From assembly GCA_963995505.1 (NCBI GenBank), contig OZ023187.1, positions 3,789,501-3,853,500 on the forward strand: a stretch of DNA of 64,000 bases, read 5' to 3'. Of this stretch, positions 24,257 to 31,451 are shown piece by piece (the stretch's first letter is position 1; the number at the start of each line of letters is the position of its first letter). A program made the translations under genes and the position numbers. The notes under the pieces are model-generated. The model saw nothing but the letters and a program-made list of their open reading frames with translations. It ran no database searches and was not told the DNA's origin. This DNA is from Hypericum androsaemum (taxonomy: Eukaryota > Streptophyta > Magnoliopsida > Malpighiales > Hypericaceae).

Positions 24257-25250
24257 GATGAAGAAAAGGATCATTAAGCCTAAAGACAAAGAGAAAATGG
24301 TAGGCGAAGGGCCAAGTACCCAAAGCCCCATTATTCCACAGACTCCACAGAAAAAAGAAGAACCAAGTATTATACAGACCATACAGACAGAAGCAGCTGG
24401 TGTTCCAGCCAACATTATATACAGAAATAATCTGGCAATACCAGTTTACACAGAAGGAAATGCAAGTGGTGCTTCAGGGCCCTCTGCAAATCCAACCTTC
24501 TCACAGCATAAACAGATTAAATTTGGAACCATTTCCTTAACAGAATTCTCGGATATAGGGAATAAAAAATTCACACCATTCCCAGGGTTATCTATAGACA
24601 GGTCACAGCAATGTCTTCTCGACAATCTGTGGCATATACAGACAGCAGGAGCAGCTACTAATTTTAAAGTACAGTGCTTAAACGCACTTAGTATGTATTT
24701 TTCAGAAAATACTTCCAAAACCTACAAAAGAAAGTTTACTCATTATGTAATATACAGAGGGTTAAAAACAGGAGTGTTTAATAGCTTCGATGCAGTTAGA
24801 AAATACATCTTATGTAACCAGCCTCTATATAAAGGCTATCACAGTTTTGCCGAGGCCCTTGAAGAAGCTCGAGAGGCTTTTGGGCCCAACTTTTTTATTG
24901 AACCAGAAGTAGTCAGACCTTTCTCTGATGTAACCAGAGAAGAACCAGCCCAGATTATTCTTAGACATGAAGACACCATCAGACAACTGGAAGCCCAGCT
25001 TGTACATCTTCAACAGCAAAATGAACAGCATATTAAACACCTGGAAGAAAAAAGACAAGAAGCTGAACAAAAGGCTTTAACAGCTCGAGTTACAGCTCAA
25101 AAGAATGAACAGACAATAACCATTATGGAAAAGATGGTGGCTAAACTTAACAAATCAGGAACAGAACTGAGGAAGAAACTAGACGACACCGAGTTAAAAC
25201 TGTCAACAGCTGGATTAGAATGGTCTTTAAATGAAACTAAGGACATTTAA
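24240..25250 (+). CDS. Viroplasmin-like (TAV-like) viral ORF, 336 codons
   Basis: It starts at ATGATG overlapping the RNase H stop by 17 nt, a spacing that suggests coupled translation. Residues 1-60 are Lys/Pro-rich. Residues about 166-214 resemble the caulimovirus viroplasmin/RNase H1 N-terminal domain (HYVIYRGLKTGVF, then LYKGYHSFAEALEEA). Residues about 236-320 form a Gln/Glu/Lys-rich coiled coil. In Caulimovirus and related genera such proteins form inclusion bodies and help reinitiate translation on polycistronic RNA; that role is inferred. The frame is open, but the C-terminus is probably cut: from 25236 the DNA is a patchwork of short repeats. Confidence 0.8.
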   Translation: MMQDNKMKKRIIKPKDKEKMVGEGPSTQSPIIPQTPQKKEEPSIIQTIQTEAAGVPANIIYRNNLAIPVYTEGNASGASGPSANPTFSQHKQIKFGTISLTEFSDIGNKKFTPFPGLSIDRSQQCLLDNLWHIQTAGAATNFKVQCLNALSMYFSENTSKTYKRKFTHYVIYRGLKTGVFNSFDAVRKYILCNQPLYKGYHSFAEALEEAREAFGPNFFIEPEVVRPFSDVTREEPAQIILRHEDTIRQLEAQLVHLQQQNEQHIKHLEEKRQEAEQKALTARVTAQKNEQTITIMEKMVAKLNKSGTELRKKLDDTELKLSTAGLEWSLNETKDI

Positions 25251-25357
25251 AGGTCCTGTTAGAATGGACATTTAGGAAAATACTATCCAGCTGTGATAAG
25301 GACATTTAAAATACTATCCAGCTAGATTAGCTGGATTAGAATGGTCTTTAAATGAAT
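25236..25357. repeat. Filler DNA with short repeats at a viral junction
   Basis: A 28-bp piece at about 25207-25235 (gctggattagaatgg...) recurs at about 25330-25357. Between them are repeated scraps such as aggacattta and actatccagct, the latter also matching the complement of about 22505-22515. This marks a repaired break joining the viroplasmin ORF to copy B. Confidence 0.8.
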
Positions 25358-26202
25358 TTTCAGGACCAGGAAATAGAATTATGGTTCCCGAAAGAAGTAT
25401 ATTGTATGAAAACACAGATGGATCCTATGGTTTAAGATTTAATAATTACAAGGGAAAAGAAGTAAAAGAAGATCATGAGAATATAGACAGTGATGAAGAA
25501 ACAAATTTAATGAATTTCAAATTTATGAACGAAGACGAACCATTAGGAGACCCTATCTATGATACAGAAAAAGAACAAGAAATACTAAATCTAGAAGAAA
25601 CAATAGGTTATAGCTATTACGGAGAAGATGATGACTTAGATGATAACTCAGAAGGAATAAACCTAGAAGAAACTGCAGGATTTAAAACAGAGGAGGTATG
25701 TATAGACATGAATCAAATAATAAATAGGAAATTTACTGAACTAAACATACAAGATCAAGTAGATGATATGTTAATAGAATGTATGACAGGATTAGGAATG
25801 AGCTATGAAGACGCTTATAATAAGCTAAGCGAATATTTTAATTTACCACTTGTCACAGATATTATAAATGGTAAAAGCTTGCTTAGTGATTTTTATAAAC
25901 CAGAAGCAAATTATATGGACCAAACAATGGTACCAGTTGATAGAGGCACTAAGAGACCAAAACCAGAATTTATAACTCCAGGAACATCTGGAACAGAAAG
26001 ATCAGGAAGAGAACCCTGGCTTCCGCCATCTATTACATATCAAGGAGAATCTAATCTTAGAGGTCGAGGATCTAGAATGCCAATTGGACGATTATATAGT
26101 TCTGACATGTTACTAGTAGAACAGCAACATCCACAGTTATGGCCAAACGAAGTCCTGGTATGGGAACAAACAGTAGTCAGAAATTGGGAAACTAATAAAT
26201 GA
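25330..26202 (+). pseudogene. Acidic region upstream of the coat protein, copy B
   Basis: The reading frame (ATG at 25381, open upstream to the junction) encodes an Asp/Glu-rich segment, a short helix-rich domain and a basic Pro-rich end. It stops at TGA 26200-26202. The coat protein starting at 26215 is in the same frame, and copy C has CGA at the matching codon. The TGA is therefore most likely a nonsense change within one longer polyprotein. Acidic N-terminal extensions are usual in caulimovirid coat-protein precursors. Confidence 0.8.
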
Positions 26203-26214
26203 TCAGATATAGAT

Positions 26215-28602
26215 ATGTTCTCTTATTTAGAAACAACCTTAGGACCAACAACGTTAGGATTTTGGCAAAGCAAAAAGGCTAAAAATCCCGAAGAAATTAA
26301 TACATTAAAATCATTAGGAGATAATCCTTATAACTTTACGAGTCAGATTAGGATTTTGTTATTAGGAGTTGACCCGGCAAAAGAAAATATATTTATACAA
26401 GATACTGCAGTTAGGAACCTAGAACAATTAAGTATAACAGACTTTAAGTATATCAAAGAATTTAGCTCCGACTTTGCTAGATTACTAGCACAAACTGGAC
26501 GAGCTATGGATGATAATTTGTGTAATAGATATTTTGTAAAATTACCAGGAGACTTAGGAAGATCTATACATGAAGATTGGGTAGCTGATTATGGCTTAAC
26601 AGAGGGATTAGGAGTAGGACCACGAATAACCTATGTATTTAATAAACTAGAAGAAAAGTGTAAAGAAGCAACTATGCAGGAACAAATTCGAAGGCATGCT
26701 TGGGCCTTTTGTAAAACAGCAGTTTATACGCCTCAGGCGTACGGATATTATGATAAACCAAAAATTAAGAAAAAATACCTTAGGAAAAGTACGTCATACA
26801 GAAAAGATAAACCGTGGAAAAATAAGGATAAGTACGTAAAGAAAAAACCCAAAACTAGAAAGTGTACCTGTTTTATTTGTGGAGATCCAGATCACCTAGC
26901 AAATAGATGCCCTAACAAGGCAAAAAATGTAGAAAGATCTAACCTAGTAGAACAGTTAGACGAATATGACATACAAAGTGTTAAAACCAACGATTCTGAT
27001 AATTCTGTTTATAGTATAACTAGTGAATCAGACAAAGAAAACCCTCCTAGAATAACATATACATATATGAATACAGAAGAAAATGAATGTCCCCATGAAT
27101 GGATTAGAAATAGAGGAAATAATCATATAAATTGCTATAACTGTAAGTTATATCCTGCAATAGAGAGACGTTATCAATGTAATTACTGCTTTAAAGAAAT
27201 CTGCTTTCTATGTATAAAAAAGATCTATAAAATTGAAACGGATTTAACAGGAAGAAACAAAGAATTAACTAAGGATAACAACTTCTACACTGAACGAATT
27301 GACAAACATGAATTAGAAATTGAACTCATTAAACAGAGATTAACAAAGCTCGAAACAGAAAAAGATATAGGAAGAAATAAAGAAATAATTGAAGAAAGTA
27401 ACATGGCCGAACAAGTAGTAGAAGAAGAAGCCTTTATAATCGGTGACTGTATAGCTAGTCTAATAACCTTAAAATGTAGAGTCTGGATAGAGAATAATAA
27501 ATTTCTCGATCTAACAGCCATTTTAGACACAAGAAGTACTAAGAGTTTAATAGGATACAGTATGGTTCCTAAACAATACCATACACCATTAAAGTACCAT
27601 ATTACCACTCGAACAGTAGAAAATAGATTACTAACATTAACACATTGTCTAGAATCCACTGGAATTCAGTTTTTAGATTTTGCAGGTAATTATAGTACTA
27701 AATATGAGCTTCCACAGGTAAATATTGCCCCTGAAGGTACTCGTAGTAAAGAATTTTTACTTGGGATTAATTTTCTTTGTAGCCTCAATGGAAGTCTTAC
27801 TATAGCCCGTAACTGCATCACCATTAATAAACATGCATTTCCAACTAATAAATATATTCAAACATCCGAGTTCGCACGTAAGCGTGGTGGACACTCCCAA
27901 TTAGATTTTTTAGCCACCAAAAATGTTCAGTCTAGTAATATAGAAAATGAAGCTTATCAGATGTTAGGGAAAATGTTGTCACAAGATTTAGAAAAAGGAC
28001 CAGATATAAAAAGAAGCATAAACTACCCTAAAATTCAGAAACTAGAAAAGTTAGGATTAATAGGGGATGATATAACAAAGTCCAGAGTTAATTTCTTAGC
28101 AAAGATGAAAATTAAGAATCCTGACATCCGTATAGTTACTGCAAATATCGATTATAGCCCTTTAGATATGGAAGAATTTAGGAGTCAAATTTCCAAAATG
28201 CTTAAACAAAATTTAATCCGCAGGTCTGAAAGTCCACATAGATCAGCTGCTTTCATAGTTAGGAACCATAGTGAAATCAAAAGAGGAAAGGCTAGAATAG
28301 TATATAATTATAAAAGATTAAACGATAATACGGTAGATGACGCGTTTAATATTCCAAACAAAGATAATCTTATAGGATTAATTCAGAATAAAAAGATATT
28401 TAGTAAATTCGATCTAAAATCAGGGTACAATCAGCTTCAATTAGAAGAATGGTTTAAGCCATGGACCGCTTTTACATGTCCAGAAGGACACTTTGAGTGG
28501 AATGTCCTTAGTTTCGGTTTAAACATGTTTACTAATGGTGATGCAGTTACGGGCTATAGTAAGACTTCCATTGAGGCTACAAAGAAAATTAATCCCAAGT
28601 AA
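26215..28602 (+). pseudogene. Viral coat protein-protease-RT, copy B (truncated)
   Basis: 795 codons are open. The coat protein core is followed by a Lys-rich region and an intact zinc knuckle (CFICGDPDHLANRC, about residues 220-233). The badnavirus-type Cys motif comes next (CYNC, 11 residues, CNYC, 4 residues, CFLC). The aspartic protease active site reads LDTRS instead of LDTGS. RT runs to FGLN at about 28520. After 28523 the frame runs into inverted protease-region DNA and stops, so the YIDD box, thumb and RNase H are missing. The protease change alone should abolish activity. Confidence 0.92.
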
Positions 28603-28661
28603 AAATTCTTTACTACGAGTACCTTCAGGGGCAATATTTACCTGTGGAAGCTCATATTTAC
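28524..28661 (-). pseudogene. Inverted protease-region fragment
   Basis: This is the reverse complement of about 27703-27836 / 20070-20207. It mixes bases typical of copy B (GGTACTCGT) and copy A (ATTAGTAAACATGT), so it derives from another copy. It abuts copy B RT on one side and the movement-protein end on the other. Confidence 0.88.
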
Positions 28662-29429
28662 AGGATCAATTTTAACGAGATCTATCATTTTAACCCCTTT
28701 ACTTGCTAGATTATGTACTATACCTTCTATGTTTACTTTGAATTTCATTCCGGATCTATTACTTGCTTTTTCTAGTATTCCTATGCTTATTACAAGGTTA
28801 TTACCTGTAAAATTTTCATACCCTCTTGTTTTCAGTCCTATTTTTAAAATTTTTAAGTCTTTAATATCTTTTAATACTGCGGGTGAACAGTAAAACAGAG
28901 CACTATTTTTACTCATATCTACTTCCATTCCTGCTATTATTGCTTTCTTTAAATCGGTCTGCCAAGATTTATCTAGAATTAACACTAAAGCTTTCGTTCC
29001 TAATTCTTTTCTTCCTAGCCCTTTAATGCCTATGACAATTAACCCTATGTGTACAAAGCGTTTTCCTGACTGTTTTAAACGTTTTAACGTTTCTGGTGTA
29101 AATAGTTCTATTTCTTCTGCATTATCCACAATTCTTAAGCTTTCTTCTCTATTACTTCTTACTAGTACCGTTCGTACGTTAAGAAGTCCTGTCTGATATA
29201 GTGTTCTAGGATTTAAAGCATCTATCTGAGCATTATTATAAAGTTCCAGGTTTCGTTCGACATCTATTTCTTCTTCTAACTGAACCACATCTTGTGTACT
29301 ATTACTTCCCGATCCTCTAAGCAGTCTTCCTAAAAAGGAATCTGTTGAAATAGTATCACTTACACTATTTCTAGCTGGTTCTGTTATAGTTCCAGTTCTA
29401 TAAGGTCGTCCAGGAAATGGAGTTGTCAT
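28662..29429 (-). pseudogene. Viral movement protein, 3'-truncated
   Basis: Read on minus from ATG 29429, about 255 codons are viral; the last few before the nominal stop at 28638 come from the junction. Features of the caulimovirid 30K-type movement protein are visible: an N-terminal linker, RNLELY...NPRTLY, the central IGLIVIGIKGLGRKELGTKALVLILD segment shown here only by position (about residues 128-156), and FYCSP. Such proteins form tubules through plasmodesmata. Its ATG overlaps the stop of the upstream ORF as ATGA, as in badnavirus ORF2/ORF3. The C-terminal part is lost at the 28661 junction. Confidence 0.82.
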
Positions 29430-30058
29430 TTTTTAGGTAACCAATGAATATACTTTGGAGGAAAGATATCCTTTCTGGGTCTTTCACCCTGTCCTAAGTT
29501 TAATTTTTCTAAGGCTTTAGTTAGACCGTTAATTTCTACCTTAGTGTGATTTTCTTCTTTTAATCTTTTGATATTCTCTGGTAGCTTTTCTAATTCGCCT
29601 AAGACTGGTTTTAGTTCTACCTCGTTTCTTTTAGATTTTTCTGTAAGTATACTTAATTTTTTAATTTCTAAGATAATCTGTTCGTTCTGATTCTTAATAT
29701 AATTTTGATTTTCTATAGAGACTTTTAACAGTCTTTCTACTTCAGTAATTACTTCTGTCAAAATATTGTAATTCTTAATATTTAGTTCCTTTTCGGATTC
29801 TAAGTGACTTCCTAGACTAACTATTAGGTCAGTTAAACTATTAAGATGATTATTATTACTGTGTAACTTGTGTTCAAAATTTCTATCAAAACGACAAATT
29901 AACTCGTATCCTTCTAATATTATTTTTGATTTTTCTCTGGAGCCAAGTTCGAGATCTAAGTAGTCCAGATGTTTCTTACTAGTCGCAATTTTGTAACACG
30001 TGCTCAAAGACAAAAATGATGAGTGATAAGTGACAGTTATGGTAAATATTTTTTCCAA
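29426..30058 (-). CDS. Viral coiled-coil ORF upstream of the movement protein
   Basis: 210 codons are open from just after a TAA near 30061 to the TGA at 29428-29426. The middle (about residues 60-165) is heptad-rich with Leu/Ile/Glu/Lys, and the C-terminus is basic and Pro-rich (PRKDIFPPKYIHWLPKK). Position, size and coiled coil fit the virion-associated protein / badnavirus ORF2 class, which trimerises and links virions to movement tubules. No ATG lies in the first part; the frame opens at TTG. Either an upstream ATG was lost or a non-AUG start was used, as known for ORF I of rice tungro bacilliform virus. Confidence 0.65.
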   Translation of the reverse strand: MEKIFTITVTYHSSFLSLSTCYKIATSKKHLDYLDLELGSREKSKIILEGYELICRFDRNFEHKLHSNNNHLNSLTDLIVSLGSHLESEKELNIKNYNILTEVITEVERLLKVSIENQNYIKNQNEQIILEIKKLSILTEKSKRNEVELKPVLGELEKLPENIKRLKEENHTKVEINGLTKALEKLNLGQGERPRKDIFPPKYIHWLPKK

Positions 30059-30080
30059 TTAGCCTAGTTCTAGCTTCCTC

Positions 30081-30200
30081 TTATGGATAACAAGCCTTAT
30101 TTATAAAACGTAAACAGAACATAAAGAGTAAAAGTGAACAGCTAAATAAACAACAATCCCAAATCAAAATCACAACCAGTATAGATAATATTGATTTCAT
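30081..30200 (-). CDS. Small hydrophobic viral leader ORF, 39 codons
   Basis: ATG at 30200-30198, TAA at 30083-30081. Almost every residue from 4 to 33 is hydrophobic or Cys, so the product would be a single membrane helix. The start overlaps the stop of a 14-codon ORF as ATGA. Most of it is also present at 22275-22384, with a changed C-terminus at the junction. The function is unknown and it could be a translated leader uORF. Confidence 0.4.
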   Translation of the reverse strand: MKSILSILVVILIWDCCLFSCSLLLFMFCLRFINKACYP

Positions 30201-30241
30201 ACAAGCGGGTTCGTAGTATAACAAGGATTTATGCCCATCAT
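30197..30241 (-). CDS. Leader uORF, 14 codons
   Basis: ATGATG at 30241-30236, TGA at 30199-30197, ending inside the ATGA that starts the hydrophobic ORF. It lies about 50 nt downstream of the primer-binding site on the viral plus sense. Short leader ORFs controlling ribosome shunting or reinitiation are typical of Caulimoviridae. Confidence 0.4.
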   Translation of the reverse strand: MMGINPCYTTNPLV

Positions 30242-30290
30242 GGCTACCTTAACCAAGCCTGTCTTGTCCTTTTAACCTTGAAAATCGTTA

Positions 30291-30305
30291 CTGGCTCTGA
30301 TACCA
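30291..30305 (-). other. Viral primer-binding site for tRNA-Met(i)
   Basis: Read on minus, TGGTATCAGAGCCAG is a perfect match to the plant pararetrovirus minus-strand primer site. It conventionally marks position 1 of a caulimovirid genome and fixes the orientation of the right-hand viral block. Confidence 0.9.
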
Positions 30306-30604
30306 ATTAGGGGAAGAAAAAAAAGGCCGGTGAGAGAGAGAGCTTACAGTGGTGGGGGGTGTGTGCCGACGGGTTTTATTTGCAATCGCCGGTTCGACTG
30401 ACTCTGACTCTTTTTTTTTTTGGGAAGGAAATTGTGTATATTTTTTCCGATGCCTTTTACAAGAATGGAGGGCTCCTGATATATAGAAGGAGCCAGAGGC
30501 AGAGAACCTCTAGATTTCTCTGGGCGCACTAAAAGTTACTAGCTTACAGCTGGCAACTAATTAGCGCACTAAGACTAGTGAAAAGTACAATAATTGGCAC
30601 CAGC
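30306..30604. other. Region upstream of the viral primer site
   Basis: Read on minus it has a TATATATC box (30485-30478) about 175 nt before the primer site, followed by a poly-A/T stretch and CT-rich DNA. This could be the pregenomic RNA promoter and 5' end, or unrelated host DNA. No ORF is supported. Confidence 0.35.
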
Positions 30605-30744
30605 TATATATATATATATATATATATCAAATTGATGTGCTCAAATTGAAAGACTTATTACTAAACTCGCTAATTTTTTTGCGTTTAGTCCTCAAAAAAA
30701 TTAATGTGCTCAAATTGAAAGACTTATTACTAAACTCGCTAATT
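30605..30744. repeat. (TA)n followed by a two-copy direct repeat
   Basis: A TA tract at 30605-30627 is followed by a 45-bp sequence (tgtgctcaaattgaaagac...) at 30631-30676 and again at 30700-30744. Confidence 0.85.
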
Positions 30745-31202
30745 AAAAGTCGAGATCTTATGATAAAACTTTTCTAATGGTCAATAGCCGTGACAAGAGA
30801 AACAAGGAATTAAATATTTGGAGCTGTCTACTTCTGGGGTTGTCCCAAACAAGAAAATGAAAGGACAGGAAGTAAAAAAGGGTTCAAGAGTTTTTCCTCC
30901 TCCTTTCAAAAATGGTCCAAGACCAGCTGGTAACAGAAAATTAAATTAAATGTTCCTGTTGTTACAGATGAAAAGCTCTTTCCTCTTGGCCAGAAGGTTA
31001 CAATCCCAAAATTTGCTCTACCAAGGGGAAAAAAAAGCTTTTTGCTTTTGGCTCTCACAAGGGTTCCATTCCATCCCATCACTGGGTCTTCCCCTTCCTT
31101 CCCATCTCTCTTCTTCCTTGCTTCCTCTCCATAGCAACCACCCAGGACTACTCCTAAAGGTTCAATCTTTCCTCTCCCATTGTTCTTGTTTGTCTCCTTC
31201 CT

Positions 31203-31421
31203 TGGTTCTTCTTGGTGGGTTTTTTGCTTACTATAGGATTCATTAGCTTAAGAGACCAAGTAAAGCTCCAGTCTTTGAGGTGAACACTGTCTCTTAGCTT
31301 CATTTGATGGTTCCAACTTCAGATTTGGGTCCATTGATTGGTTCCTTTTGGTGGGTTTTTTGCTTACTATAGGATTGGATTCATTAGCTTAAGAGGTCAA
31401 GTAACATTGTCTCTTAGCTAC
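31203..31421 (+). repeat. Imperfect tandem duplication in the HERK1-like leader
   Basis: About 85-97 bp occurs twice, 31203-31299 and 31338-31421. Both contain tggtgggttttttgcttact, attagcttaagag and tgtctcttagct. The first copy has about 25 extra bases (aaagctccagtctttgaggtg...) between shared blocks. The second copy ends 30 bp before the start codon, so the duplication lies in the 5' UTR or an UTR intron. Confidence 0.85.
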
Positions 31422-31451
31422 TTGTTGGTGAAGTTTTCCAGATTTCCTAAG

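Larger units (their letters stand above)
18407..30305. mobile_element. Rearranged endogenous pararetrovirus (Caulimoviridae) cluster
   Basis: About 11.9 kb is built almost wholly of caulimovirid sequence in direct and inverted blocks. 18407-18487 is inverted coat-protein-upstream sequence. 18487-21913 is copy A (coat protein, protease, RT, RNase H, start of viroplasmin ORF). 21914-22274 is inverted coat protein (copy C). 22275-22411 is inverted leader. 22412-22510 is scrambled short pieces. 22511-22921 is an RT/RNase H piece (copy D). About 22922-23740 is an inverted unassigned ORF. 23741-25250 is RNase H end plus viroplasmin. 25330-28523 is copy B. 28524-28661 is an inverted protease piece. 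28662-30305 is movement protein, coiled-coil ORF, leader and primer-binding site, all minus strand. No integrase or LTR is present. No single block spans a whole genome, and every coat protein-to-RT copy has breaks. Confidence 0.93.

Noticed and set aside
24212..25070. Minus-strand ORFs opposite the viroplasmin-like gene
   Set aside because: They have no recognisable domain and mirror a long plus-strand frame.
26200..26202. TGA as a programmed readthrough or genuine end of a separate viral ORF
   Set aside because: Copy C has CGA at the same codon and the frame continues, so a nonsense change is simpler; kept only as a shared lesion.
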